NCBI GenBank assembly: GCA_963920765.1 | Contig: OY987245.1 | Location: 4,604,727-4,668,726, forward strand | Reading direction: 5' to 3' | DNA from: Ulota crispa | Lineage: Eukaryota; Streptophyta; Bryopsida; Orthotrichales; Orthotrichaceae | DNA: 64,000 nt | Shown: piece by piece, positions 42,301 through 57,300 of the stretch | Numbering within the stretch: the stretch's first letter is position 1 | Layout: every line of letters begins with the position of its first letter | The notes under the pieces: generated by a model | Databases searched by the model: none | Seen by the model: the letters and a program-made list of their open reading frames with translations, nothing else | Told to the model about the DNA's origin: nothing | Made by a program: the position numbers and the translations under genes

Positions 42301-45300
42301 TTTCCTCTTGAGATACATTCATTTTTTTTTGTAACCCAAATTGTGATACATGGTGTTAGCTCTCAAGTTGCCCTTCTTGCAATTTTCATGAGGGCACCAT
42401 GCACTATTGACTTTTCCAACTTTTTGAAGCAATACTATTGGAGCCCATGTGCAAAACACTGTAGAATGCTACAGGCCAGGCAAGCCACGGTGATCCATCT
42501 GTCCTTTAAGGGTTAACAACATGCCAAGGGCCTTTGTCACGGCAGGATTGGGGATGCTCTTACATGGTAGAACTTTTTTGAAAATTTTGGCACCAAAGAA
42601 GGTGGGACATTACTCAATGTTTAGGTCGGATTCTTCTTTCCGTTTCCACTTCAGCAACTAGCCTCTTCATGAGTTTCAAAATGTGACTTTGAAGTAAAAC
42701 CAAGCACCCTTGAGATTATTATTTTCCAGACGTGTTATCAATGGGGTATATGCCATGATTGAGTGCCTTCCATTAGTGATGGAAAACTATGTGAAAGTGG
42801 CAGATTTTGTCCAAGTACTTTAAACTTCAAACCTAAAACTCCAAGCCCATTTAAATGCCAACTGAGAGAGGCTGATATCATATTCGAATTGCTCTACTGT
42901 ACTGTACATCGTTTATAGTAGGGAAGAGTCCAAGCCAATATTGGACTTGATGGTGACAAATCTTAAGAACAACACAGTTGGAAACATCTAATCATCTTGC
43001 AAACATCAACACATCAGTTAAGTGCTTCATGTGACCACACGTATTTTGAAGAAACCATTACCTCCTCGTCTTTTATTCAAAATGACAAGTTTTATTTGGA
43101 AATAATTTATTGTGTGAAATACAATTCAAGCAAAAGCTGGATTCAAACTATGAAATCCAATTGCTTTGGAAGAATTGAAAATTTGGCAGGAAGGAAGCCC
43201 AGGTGTTCACCGTCAGCTTGAAGGAACACTTCGTCCCTTCCCAACTTGTTCTCAGCATCCTCCACCTCTAAGGATAGAACACTGCCAATTTTCACAAAGA
43301 GCATAAGGCCACCTTCGTAAACTGAATTCCTAAAATCACGATTACATAAAATACATCATACTAACCATCTATTGAAGAATTAGAAGTAGACAAAGGATTG
43401 GATGCCATATACGAAGCTTGCAAATCAAATACCTAGTTGTAGTGACCTTGTCTAGATTCACGTGAGTCCCTTGGTACAGAGTGTGCATCTTCAAAATGAA
43501 GTCATACCATTTGTATTCCATCAAAGAAACCACCTGCAACAAGCACAGTGCCACGTTTAACAAATATTTGAAAAGTCCGAAGTACAAAAAAAAAAGAGAA
43601 ATTGGATATTGTCATATCTGTGGCCCCTAAAAATTGTATAGGAAGATCTCTTGATAGGGAGCCAAAATTCATGCTCGGAGAGTTTAGTTCTAGAGGATCT
43701 GTGTGATACCATGATATCTTGTGATTGTGATCACCATGGTCCTGTACAGTCTAGATTTGTCTTCACAGTCTGAAAGAAATATGGCATCACAATCACGAGA
43801 GTGACTTATTAATGGGACCAAGCGTTTAAATGCTTTTTTTTACAATTTGTTATCTTTACATGCAAATTCATACATACAAGAAAATAGATCCAAACTTTCC
43901 ATGAAGGATTCTGGAGAGGCATATTTTAGGTTCCTCTATAGTTGTTACATAACATTCTTGAACACCTTAGAAAGCGGTCGCTTGTGAAGCAAGACTATAA
44001 AGTTTTGGGAGAGACATGTATGAATAATAAGCCCCTCCATTGCAAGCCTCATGACCAATTGATCGTTGCTAAATCATTGCAAGTAAATAAATGAAGCAAA
44101 TGTTGTTATGCGTGCGGTGACGAAGGAGGAAAGGACATTTTATCAAGAATGTTATGTAGTGATACATGGCTAAGTTTCTCATGGAACTCGTGAAAATCAG
44201 CTTCCTTACCTCTAACTTGCCATTAAAGGGGTCGGCAGTCGGTGTGATTTTCATCCCTCCACCAAAATATTTGGCATTCCCCACACAGGTAGCTGTTACT
44301 TTCGGAACCAAAGTCCACTGACCCCCATTGATCTGAAAATAAAGGACAAACCAGAGCCATCCATCCATTTGGTAAGGAAATAATTGGAACCGGTGGAATA
44401 GTAAGGTAATGACATCTAACTGCATCCCCAGCCAAAACTGATCCCCATAGATTCGTGCCAGTGAGCCTAGAATCAATTCCAGATGCCGAAACTTTAAAAG
44501 CTGGTAGAGTATTCCAATAACGTCCAAAAAATATGTTTATATGAGTTGAAATTGTCATTCAATTGCCAAAATACTCAACAACAACAAAAGCAGTGTAATA
44601 GAAGCAACCATGCTCAAATACGGATGTCTCTTGGGTATTGTATCTTAACAAGTATTCTCACCTTCATCCTCAAGTCTCGATCCTCATGTGACCTGAAGGC
44701 TTTAAGTGCCCCAATAACATAACATAGGTTACCAAGCTTTTTGTACATGCACGCAAAATGACCTGCCTTCGCACTCCTGCAAGCAATCACCACCATTTCT
44801 AAGGCACCCAAACTTCCAGCCTCTAAATCAAGGCTGAGGTAAAATCTTGACTTTCACAGAAGTTAAGCATGAAAGAGCATTTTGTATTCAGCTACTAAAA
44901 TCTTTCATGATCTAATTCTGATCATCTTCTGTGTTCTTAAAATTCAAATACGCAATCTGATGATTTTTTTTAATAAATTTATAGCAAGTACAACAAGAAT
45001 ACGTCACTACAATAAACGAGTGTGAAATTTATTTTTTACTCCAACAATCTAGACTAAAAGACATCAAAAAAATCATAACAAAGCTAAGGCTATGTGATCT
45101 TCACATATCTGATATTGTTGTGCATGAAATTTAGAAATAATAGGCAGCAATTCGTTAACCCATAAATGCAGAAGACATATTGAGTACTGCTAATTCGAGA
45201 TAAAGTTGACTTTACTACGATGCTGTTTGCAACACGAAAATATGTTCTCTTTTATTATAGAAATTCACCATAGCAAGTATCTCTAGATTCCTCTTGGTGT

Positions 45301-48300
45301 TCGTAAAATTAGCATGTATAGGAAAACCTTGAACATTTTACTCGTGGACATACTTTAAGACACTGAACAGATTAAGCAACAAAATATGCTGGGGTAAAAG
45401 AACTGCGCCAGCTCATAAGCATCGCTATGTCAAGTCATGGGTGGCTTACAAATGAAGACTAGCCACATTGAGGAAGAATCGATCAACCTTGTCATCAGGT
45501 AATTGGACTCTCCCTACATCTATCCTCCGCCTTTGATCTGCACCATCGCAATAAACAAGAAATTGGCACCAACAATATCATCATTCAACGAATTAAAAAC
45601 AAAATCAATTAATTTAAACAAATAAAAATCCTATTAAGAAATCATAAGAATTTTATTACACTCTTGAATAATGATGCCAACATCTTACGCCCATCTGGTG
45701 ATTCAAGGAAGAATTGAGATTTCTCTTCGAACGTTGACATACATCCTCTTCTATTAATTTCAAGAACGAAAAAGCTAGGTTTTCTGTCAACTGTTATAAT
45801 AAACTCTGCTCTAGAATGTCCTATTGGTACATACTAGAAACCTACCTTTAACAAGACGATCAATGGCTTGGTGCCTGTCATTTGATTTCCTGACCGATAC
45901 AATAGAGCCACAGAACGAATATTCAGGTGACCTCAAAACTCAATTACTGAAAATTGCAAAAAACCAGATCTGAGTCATCAATAAAAATAAAGGAAAATCA
46001 ACCTCGTAACGAAGGAGAGTAACACCTTCATAAATTGTGCAATAAAAGAAAAATAACGTCTAGCAGGGCAAAGGTGACGAAAATGCTGGACGCTCACCAG
46101 CCGAAATGGCGTGCGAGGTCGGAGCCCGTACCCATTGGAATGAGCTGCCATAACGTAACAACCAGCACTGAGAACCTTTGCAAAATCAGAGTCAAGAGCA
46201 AGCACTCAGCTCAGTCCATCCTGACCAGTGACACATGGTACACAGTCATTCGTCACTGCCTTGTCAACGATAAGTGCAATAACTTTGAGCTGGCATCAAA
46301 AATTTGACAACCATACGAAATATTTCTGAAGATTGTCTTTTAAGTAATCAGAGAGATAGAATTTTCAGTACTCCGAGAGCCGTCGGTGGCCCGAGTAACC
46401 CTTCTCGAGCTTGGACCGACTTCCCATTCTCAAAGAATCCATTCAGCACCTGCTTAAACAGAGTGCACAGTCAGCATCAACATTAACATCACATAAACCA
46501 CACAAATCCAAAGTTTATTAACTTGACATTACGAACAACGCCCAAGTCTTTCATAAAACTAGACTGTTTATCGAACTATAAGACATCATCGTGAAGAGAA
46601 TCTTCTCGAAGACCGGTGTAACAATGATCATATAAAGACATCTCCAAGGCCTCCGTATGACCATAGAAACCTTCCCAACAACCATCAAAAAGATTATCCT
46701 GGCGATGTCTGAAAGTCCTTTGAAACAATCTAATGTTCCTAAAAGCCATAATTTATGAGAATTTAGTAGAGAATCGCTCTTACACAAGAAGTCTGATTTG
46801 TCATTCATAGGTGCAAAAGAAAAGCAAGATGGAGAGAGAGAGAGAGGAAGTTGCTTTCTCCACGCACCTCGTGAAGTGTTCCGTCTCCTCCCACGGCCAC
46901 CACCGCTGCAGCTCCATCACGCACCGCCTGGTTCAAATCACAGCCAAAAGCAGCGTTTTTTTCATTCACTATAGTAACTCCCAAGGATTGTGTTGAGACT
47001 TCCAATTCTGGTAAATGCATAAAATCTTGTTACTTTGATAGCTGCAATACATTTTCTGGCGAATTACAACAAAATCACATTGGCAATAATCACATTTTCC
47101 TCCAAGAAATCTCTTGTAAGCTTGTAGTAGTTGGACTATTTTTTTTGCCAAAACATAGCGATAATTAGTTCAAAGGCGTGTTTCAAGAGCAAGAGCACTT
47201 TCAACCGTCTCAATCAAGAAAAATTGCAATCTCTTCAGAAGAGGGATTCATAGATTAAGAAAAAAAAAACAGAATACGCACTTCCCTTGCGATCTCAATT
47301 GCATGCAAAGGGCCCGCCGTGAGTGCCTCCCGAATCTGTAAATATACACTAACAGTAATGTCAACATAAAAATAGGTAAAACGGCAACAACTCTATAATC
47401 AAATCGGAAACCCTAGCGGCTTACGTTGCAGTCTTTTCCAAGACGTGAATTCAGGTCCGGCAGCATACGTTTCCATTGCTGGCCTGTACGTCCATTTGCA
47501 CCTGCAATCACGAATAACGCCAGCCATCAGACTCTTCAACGCGACTGTATTATACATGCTCCTTAACAAAATCACTACAACCAGTTTCTTTTCTGATAAA
47601 ATTCGCTTAATATACAGAATGAGATGCAATGCAAGATCAGATAAAAGCATTTATTCATGCTTTAACTTACCGCTGGGGTTCACCACGAATACATAGTCGC
47701 GCTGCGCACTCGCGGTCAGTGCGTCAGACGACATAGGCTGGATAAGTCGGAGATCCAGCCTTCCACAATTTTATTCCACCCGCCTGTAAACCGAAACAGT
47801 CGCATGAATAAATAAACAGAATCCGACATCTTCAACAATAAATCACTCTCCGATCCAAAAAGCATGTAACGATTTCTCAGCAGCCAGACAGCAAAATTTT
47901 CGAAATGCACCTGCTCAATTGAATTATTATTCTTAATATTCTTATTATTATCTTCTTTTTCCCTGACTCTACGCGTCCTAAAATTCTAACAAAAGCTAAA
48001 ACAAGAAAAACAAGGAAGCGACATTTCTGAATAAAAAATCCGACATCTTCGACAATTAATCACTCTCCGATCATAAAAGCATGCGACGATTCTCAGCAAG
48101 CCAGACAGCAAAATCCTCAAAATGCACCTGCTCAATTGGATTCTTATTATTATTACAATTATTATTATCTTCATTTTACGTGACTCTACGCGTCCTAAAA
48201 TTCTAACAAAAGCTAAAACAAGAAACATGGAAGCGACATTTCTGCATGACAAATTAACTACGAAGTGTTGCCAGATCGTCTTTAATCGCATACGCCATAG

Positions 48301-51300
48301 TGCCGATCGAGCTACAAGTAATAAAAAAGAAGTGGCTAATGAGCATGATTTGCTGGAATTAGAGTACGCAAAACCTAAAGTAAACCACGATTAGCAAGCG
48401 ATCATACTAATAAATCCAAGCTAGGATTTAAGAAACCGTGCATCGTGCCGAGGATTTGTCTTCAACTCTCCAGATCTGCTGAATGCGTTGTTTCATCGTC
48501 TCTCTCAAGTAAGTAAAGTTGAGCTGAGTGAGGAGCCAAAGAGACGTTATTGAGTTAGTTTCGCTTGCTGTGAGAATTGTGGTTGCTTGCCTTGGGGGAA
48601 ATACTGTAACGAGATTGAGCGGATCTTGTCTTTGCTTCGTTGCAGGGAGGGAGGGAAGGGAGGAAAAGAGGAGAGGCAGAGCGGATTGTTGCGACGGTGA
48701 ATGGTGATGGAGGCGGCGATTGATTGAGCATTTGAGCTTGGTTGACGGGGTCGGCAGTGGTGCTCGGATCGCGGATGCCGCGAGTATCGGAATCTCCGCC
48801 TCGTTTGAAATTGGTACCTGGAAGACAATCACTACAGCGACTTCAAAAAATGAGTCTATTTGGGACAGAAAAGTGACATTTTAACCAAACCAAAAAAATT
48901 TAACACAAAAGTTTGAGAGCAGAGGGAAACAGATCATCTCAAAAAAATTGAAAAAAGATTGCTATTAAAGTTAAAAAATACATAATGTTATAAAGTTGAT
49001 TATGTACATAGACTCATTTTTTGAGGCGGTATAAATAAGTGATCAAAATTTTGTCTACTTGTCACAAGCAACCAAAACAACTGAAATTTGACTTGGCATG
49101 CTAGTATATAATCTCTCATATTGTTTTGTAGTAATGGTTTTGAAAGTGTCTTGCATATATTCCCCTAACTATAAAAGATCCTCTTGAGGAGTTGGGTAGG
49201 AATCCAAACAATGTTTGAAAATTTCCCAAACATGTTCTATAGGGTTTGGATCCAGAGATTGAGTTGGTCACTCTAAAATAGTAAATGGATGCTCTTAAAA
49301 TCATTTTTGAACAAAATTTGCTTTATAAATAGGAGCATTATCTGAGGCATTATCATGCTCAAAAATAACTCCATCAATGTTGAAAAATCTTAATCTTTCC
49401 AAACTCAAGTACAAATCTCCATGTAAGATTGAAATATAGTCTTATGCATTTAAACAACCATCCAACTTCTATTAATCACCTAAACCCTCTTGATGTCATG
49501 CAATTCATTAGCATCAAAGACCCTCTACCATGCTTCATTGTCTGCTTCACTCCACAATCAAGCAAACTTTCATTGTCATTGACCCCACTAGGTCCTCTCA
49601 TAGTTCCATTTGCATTAAAACAATTTACTTTCATCTCATTACTAAAAAAACTCTTCTAGTCCTCTATTGTCTAATTTTTGTGAATTGTTGCAAAGCAAGT
49701 ACATGTTCCCGTAATAAATAAAACTTTGACACCTTCTCACCTAGCACTCAATATGGCATCTCAAAAAGCCTACTACAGTGTGTTGCCACAAAATCCTACC
49801 TCTCTACCCTCTTTCAATATTTTTACTACTTGTGATGTCATTTCTAGCCCTCAAACCATGACTAAACATACTACATGCCGTCTTTCTGAAGTAGTAAAAA
49901 TCTCTGAGGTATCTTTTTTTGGCAATTCTAAGCTACTACAAACTTTTCTCCTCACTCTATTCAATGTACTTTGTCAGAAACCAAGAAATTTTGCAATCTC
50001 TCTTGTACTCTTATCTTTCATCAAAAGAGCACCAATATCTCTTGTTTTCTATCTTGAAATTGACTTCATCATGCTAGTTTTACTTTCTACACTATACAAT
50101 ATGTTCTACTATAGACAAGAAGAGAAACCACCAAAAAAGTCACCAAAAAACACAAATTTTCTAAATTCTACACCCATTTGAAGTCGTAAGAATACCGGCC
50201 TCAAAAAATGAGTCTATGTGCATAATCAACTTTAGTATTATGTATTTTTTAAATTTAGTAGCAATCTTTTTTCAAATTTTTTGAGAAGATGTGTTTCCTC
50301 ATGCTCTCAAACTTTTATGTTTAAATTTTTTTGGTTTGATTTTTCATACTCTCTACAATGTCACTTTTCTGACTTAAATACCCACGTAGACTCATTTTTT
50401 GAAGTCGCTGTATCAAATGCATTTAGCATTCATCCACGTTTGCCATGTAATTGATTGAAGAGTTGAATCTGTTGAGCTTCCATATTGGACGGGCCTTCTG
50501 GTTCTGAAACCGAATTCTATTCTCGTGTTACAGATAAAACAGCATTATTACTACTGCGCAAAGATCTCGTTGTCTTCCGAGAAAAGTAGAATGATGGAAC
50601 GCTTTCACATGAAAACCAGCCATAGGTCTCTCAACTTGAAGAGTGTCATGCACAATATCGCAAGGGGTGATTCATCCAGACGACCTTGTGAATATAAACA
50701 AAAACATGTACATCCTCAACATGTCTCAATCCATGTCCCTCATATCGTTCCTCTCACAAGATGACCAAGGGAATTCTGCTCCAAAGTCTGCACTATTTTT
50801 ATCTACACTAAAAACTGTAAACAATGTCACAAGTCTGCTACAACACTCGTCATACTTACATCTGTATCACCACGGATTTTCCGAGACTTCCACATCTGAC
50901 GCATTTGCACCGTCATACACGAACCTTCAAACCCCCACATCACACTCAAAAGACGTACTCTAGAAAACAATGCACGCATTTATGATCAAAAACTGAACAG
51001 GGAATGAAAATTCTAGTGTAAATGGCTAATACACGGCCAGTACAATTTCATAAGCAGAAGTGGAATTTCACGATTGAAGATGGCTTAGCAGGAGACGACT
51101 TGCCATTTCCCAGAAGCTGCATTGCAGAAAAGGCCCGAGTTCTTGTCATAAAAGTAACCATCATTTGCGCTGGAATAATATCTACAAGCACAAACATTAA
51201 TTGTGTTAATAAGAAATTTGAAAAGCAGCGAGCACTGCATGGCGACTCCCCGTGAATTTTCTTCACAGCTGGTGATGGTGTAACAACTTCTTCACCGAAG

Positions 51301-54300
51301 GGGCGCGGTCTTTACTGCTCTTTCCTGCTCCGAAACGGCCTCTCCCTCAAATCCGCTGCCACTTCCTCCGCCATAGCGAAGCAATTCTCTCTCTCTCCAA
51401 CCCTAAAACAGGGGAAACAGCACCGCAACCACAATTCAACTCCGCCCTCGTCAATCAATCAAAATTGGCGCTCAACACTTGGGCATTGACGTCGTCTTCT
51501 CATTCCATAATTCCATTCCAATGGGACTGGCTGCTGCCCAGCAACAGTTGCGATCGCAAATTGAATGCCGCAGCCGCCGTGGCAGTGGGGCTTGTGTCCC
51601 GCGAATCTTGTACACTCTCCACTTGGCACACTAACGCCCCCGTGGCAGATGCTGCTGCTGCTGCTTCGACAGAAGTCTCCCGCTGTCAGTAGAGCTTTGC
51701 AGAACTGCTGCCTTTTGAACTCCGCTGCAGTAGTCTCACTCGAACCTCGCCCCCCTTTCCTTCATCATGCTTTAACTTAGTGGAGCTACAATGGATTGTA
51801 CAAGTATAAAAAGTAGGAAAATTTTCATGGATACCCCTGAAGCTTGCAATATTGACATAGATACCCTGCATTTTCAGAAATTACACACATACCCTTTGGG
51901 AAAATCCTTTGCACCGGCCCTCTAACTAACAAGCGTATTTTGAGTTTTATTGCACTTCATAAATCAAAGATTCGAATTTGATATTAATAATACCAATATA
52001 CAACATAATGCTTGGAGTGAGAGCAGAAATACACATAATTTCTTCTCAGACCATGGGCCATGCCATCGAAGCACTAGATTGACAAGGTTCATATCATTAC
52101 TACCTATAAGCAGTTTGGATTCGTTATCAAACTGGGGTAGTCTATGTCTTGGGCATGGTACAATCTTGAACAACTGAGGTAGAGAATATAGAAAATTCAA
52201 AAGTTGAGGTATAAAAAAGAAAACCATGGTTTTCAAAAAATGCCCATAAATGCCAGCCATCGCTAAAATTGTCCCTGCAAAATATGTATATGTGTCCCCT
52301 ACAAATACCAACGCTGGATGCCAGTTGAAGATTAGCAGTCCTAGTGATGTTGCCAACAGTGGTTGCATCATATATATGGAAAACATGTGTGCTTGTGGTG
52401 CAACATCATATGTAATATGTATAATGTTGTGAAATATGATTGCTAACGTAATAATGATTGTTTGGCCAACTTCCAACCCGTTGATTCCTGCATAAATGTT
52501 GATAGAGTTGAAGCAGAATATCACAACTATGAATATGCATGCTTTGTAGATCCACCCCAAGTCGTACAATGGCTCGATACTCAATGTTGATTGCAGAATC
52601 TTCGGAATAACAATTGATGTACCTCCATTGTATGTTACGAGTAAAACGATACTTGGAATTGTTGGTAAGAGTATCTTCGCCCTCCACGGTAAGTTCTTGA
52701 TGTCATCAATATAACCCAAAGCTAATGCAAATGTAATAATGAAAAAAGATGACCAAAACTGGTATTTGGTGGCTTGATGGTTGAAATCTTGAAGACCCAA
52801 ATATACTTCAAAAGAAGAATAAATCGCCAAAAACACTCCTCCAACAACTAAACCCATGGCTTTGGGAACTTTGATGTTGCCTTCATACAGTCCTTTCTTG
52901 TTAATATCATATCCAAATATTTGTTTGTTGAGGTGTTGTACTGAAAGTATTGGTACTAAAATGAGTGTGATTCCAAAACCAACCAAACTCACTATAACAT
53001 TGAAGAAGATGGATTTTAATTCCCTTTGTTTGGAAACCAAAAATCCACTTAATAATAATAAATAGGAAGCAATGCTAATCATAATCGGTAATAGCATTCC
53101 TTGAACTCTCTTCCTTCCATGTGTTACTATAAAAGTAGTCATTTTGATATGAATGGTAGATATATTCTTCTAACCAACCAAAATGACTAACATGCATAAA
53201 TATCATATTCTATAATGTATATATAGTTTTAAATGATAGGCTTTTACATTTTATAAAAAGAATGATATTTTTACCTTTTTTGTAGATTTTACTTTATTTA
53301 TGGATTCCATCAATCGCGAGAGGTATAAGCACGGTTCAAGGTGTATAACAAAAACGCCTTACTTACATTGAATGCCAGTTCAGCTGGCCGCGATCACTCA
53401 GCCTCTGAGACACCGCATTGGAAATGTTGAAAACACATTTGTCTACTGTTTCGGGTTTTGTATGCTGGGCCTATGTGGAGTTCACGGGTGTGCTCGGAGA
53501 CTGCAAGCTTGAGACTCCGGGAGACACTTCTTCCTTGCGCATCAGGAGCCGGATTTAGGGCTTTCACGGCAGGTGGTGGTGTTCTTCCATCACGGGTGCA
53601 GATTCTGAAGTTTCTATCTACCTTATTTTAGAATATCATCTCCTCTGTGAGAATTCTCTTATGCTTGAGTGACGCACAAACCTCAGCCTGCTCGCCAAGT
53701 TCGATCGTGTGCGGAGAGTGCCACTTCGTGGATACTGTTCGGCGGCATGACCGTTAACGATACAGCAAAAATTTCGAATCTTTTTACGCCCAATTCCTTC
53801 ACTACAACAGTTCTTCGCATTAGTCTTCACTCGGGCATTGTCCCCATTCGGCCTCATAGTAGCCGTCGCGGAGTTGTCAATGACACCGACACCAAATTCT
53901 GTGCATCAAGCGGTTTATTAGGGTGTAATTGCCGGACAAAATCTTTGTAAAGGCTACAACCAAGTATGACTATGCTTGCAAAAAAAGGGGCACGTAAACA
54001 GCATAAGGTACCTTGTTCTGTCTGCATATCCAAGGCCTTTCTCGCAGTTTTGCGCTCGTCCGGAATCAGAATGATCCGTGTTCAGGCTTCAATAATTCGG
54101 CACATTGACAGAATTAGGGTTAATGTTAAAGCATGGAAATATAAACCCTAAACCGCGAACCAGAGACCTCCAGCTGGTTGTGATTAGGGTTGGTGTTTTC
54201 CTGTTCTGGTAGTAGAAATAATCTCGAACGTCTTGGCGCTGTTTGCGAGACGAATGCTGCGCGGGGTTTTTTTCAGTGCTCCTGCTGTTGGGTTTGCTTT

Positions 54301-57300
54301 GCAGGTTACTCCTAATGCTGGCAACGCGTATGGAGACGTGGGTGCCACGAAGTCTCAGGAAGCGGTGATTGCGGAAATCTTCAGCGCAAGAAGCGTCTTC
54401 GGTGGAGCCTGCAACAACGACGTTGCACATAACCGGGGGTGTCGGACACGTTCTCACCGCTCGGCGTGGAGACTTGCCCTTGGAGAGGTTCAGCAGCTTG
54501 GGCCAAAGAGACGGGTACGAAAGCAGGGAAGCATCCAATGGCGCTGGTCTTTACGGCTTCGATGAGAAAGTTGAAGCAGGTTCTAAGTTAAAGCCTCAAC
54601 GTGCTTGCTTATCCTCTTTTGCCGCAAACCTAGAGCATCCCCACCCTTGCACGCAACCTGCGAGTGTCCAGGGTGCATTCACGATTAAGGGCTAGCTCAA
54701 ATCTCCGATGCCCCACCCTTGCCCTCGCCCTCGCCCTCGCCCTTCCCTCAAGCAGGTACAAGCAAGCACTAAGCGTGTATCACAGAGGATATCACAGAGG
54801 ACAGGTGTCGAGCTTCAATTGTGGGCCTCTTGTGTTGACCAATCACCAAGTTTCGATTGTCCTAGATTTGGGCGCATTAACATTCATAAACCTCGAACGT
54901 TTCAGTGTTTGAGATATAATTGAGCAAGCCAAGGATTGCATACAACGTTGCCGCGTCTGCAGTGAGGCGTGCCAAGCGGAGCGGTCAGGCGAAGTGCTAT
55001 TGAGGGCATATTTTGCATACAAGGGTGTGGATGCTCTTAAGGTCTCAAGGTTTTGAACTCTATGTCTTTTTTTCTCGTTCCTCGAGTTGGTTTCTCGGGG
55101 TTTTATATTTTTGAGGGTCGTGTTGGAAATCTGGTGAAAACTAGGTCCATCAGCAGAAACCACGCACGTGAAAGAACACTCATTCGTGGAGGTCTCGGAG
55201 TGTGGAGAGAAGAGCGGCAACTCTTCAGACATGCCGCAAGTGCTAGAGGAAGTGAAGGGGGGCTTGTCGTCGAAGAACGCCCAGAAGGTGCTGGCGAAGC
55301 AGCAACGCAAGGCGCAGGAGAAGGAGGCCAGGCATCACCAGACAGCCCAGAAGCGCCGCGAGTGGCAGGAGAAGCTGGCTCATCTCTCGGAGGACGAGGT
55401 CCAGAAGGCCCAGCAGGAGCGCATGGGCTTGCGCGCCCAACGCAAAGACGAGCACAAAGATCGCAAGGACAAGGTCGTCCACGCCATGGCCCAACGGCCC
55501 GAACATCGTCATCGACCTTGAATTCGGCGAAAAGATGAAACCCAATGAGATTTCTAGCTTGATTCAACAGGTTCCTTCCATACATGCCCTGTTTTTATTT
55601 TTATTTTATTTTTGCCACGTAAGGTAGTATGCTCTAAAACCGTCCCCGTAAGAGCTCGTTCGACTTTTCATGGGTCTTTTCAAGACATGAAGAGGTGTTG
55701 TGTAATTTTCAGATAACGAGGAATAAATGTCAAATGTAACACAGTTTTTTTCGTGTTTTTTGAAACAATAATGAATTGTAGATGAATTTTCAAAATTTTC
55801 TGTAGTAGACACGTGTTTGTGACTCTAGATCTCCCATAAACCGTTCCTCTGCAACTTATGAAGAGATGAGGTGAAATCAAGGTGTATGGTTGGCTCTTGC
55901 AATAGAATACACCTTTTCCTTTATGACTTAAAGAGAGAGATCGAGTCAAGGACCACTACATTACCATTCCTGCCACCCTATGGGACGCTTTACCTGACAG
56001 GGGTTGCAATTCAAGCAGACTACCTTACCTCTCCTTGCAAAACTTAATCAGTTCTCAAACTTAACCAGTTTTCAAAATTAATCAGTTTTCAAACTTTTCA
56101 ATTTTTGAACTTGATTACTGGTAGTTCGAAAATTTGATCAGTTTTCGGACTTGATCAGTTTTTGAACGTGATCAGTTTTTGAACTTTTGTTTTTTATGGA
56201 CCGTGCTCTCTGCTTACTCCTCCGAGGGGGCTGTGGTTGCAGGTGATGTTCTCGTGTTCTGCAAATGGGAAAGCAGGAGTACCTTGCCGGCTGTCGTTAA
56301 CAGGCTGCCATGGTGACACTCGGAAACAGTTGGAGAGGCATGCATGGTTCAACAACTGGCTTTTGCACAAGTAGAAGAAATCCTACGTGGAAGTGTTTGA
56401 GAATCGGAAGGAGGATCTTGTGTACTTGACTGCCGATGCTGACACCGTTCTGGAGTCTCTGGATTCTTCGAAGATCTACATCGTTGGGGGCTTGGTGGAC
56501 CGTAATCGGTGGAAGGGGATTACTGCGGAGAAAGCTGCGCACCAAGGCATTGCCACCGCAAAACTTCTCATTGCAGGGCACATGAAAATGTCGAGCTCTC
56601 AGGTGAGGCTCATCCTTCCTTCCTTCCTTGCCGAAGGACCCTATGAGCGTGGCTTTCAGGTATTCTGAGAGTGGGATTTCTGAGGCGGTGAGAGTCCCCG
56701 TTTTTGAGAGGATTCAAAGAGACCACCACGTGTAATATCTGGATACCTGGATACAAAGGCATGAATGGCTGTAGTAAGATCCCAATCAACAACCGTAGAC
56801 TACTCTTGAACCATGAGTATCGCATCTGCAAACCGAAATCTAGTAATCACCTTTGACTGCGCTCAAATCTAACACCATTTCATTTAACACGTTCTTTGAT
56901 GGCATTTACTCTGTAATCGGGTGACTTTTCAACCCATGGGAATAGGATGCCTATTCTAGGGGTGATTCACACTTCGTCTTAAGTCCTATCTCACTCAAAA
57001 TCTCCTCCGCAGGACAACACTTTTTGGCACCAACCAAGTGACACTTTGCTCAAGAAGTCGGGAATCAACCTGGCAGCAAGTCCGAGACTCAAAAATCTGT
57101 TATTTAAGTATTTCTCATTGTTCTTTCAACCCCAAGTGAGTCAAGAACTGACATTGAAGTGAGACTTGGGGACTTGTGAACCGCCTCCCTTGGTATGTTT
57201 GAGGTGCTCCAGCGAAACCATTCTGTACACAGACTAACGGTTTTCTCCTTTTAACTCTGTGACACTCAATATTCTAAAACACCCTCCTTCGATATTCTTA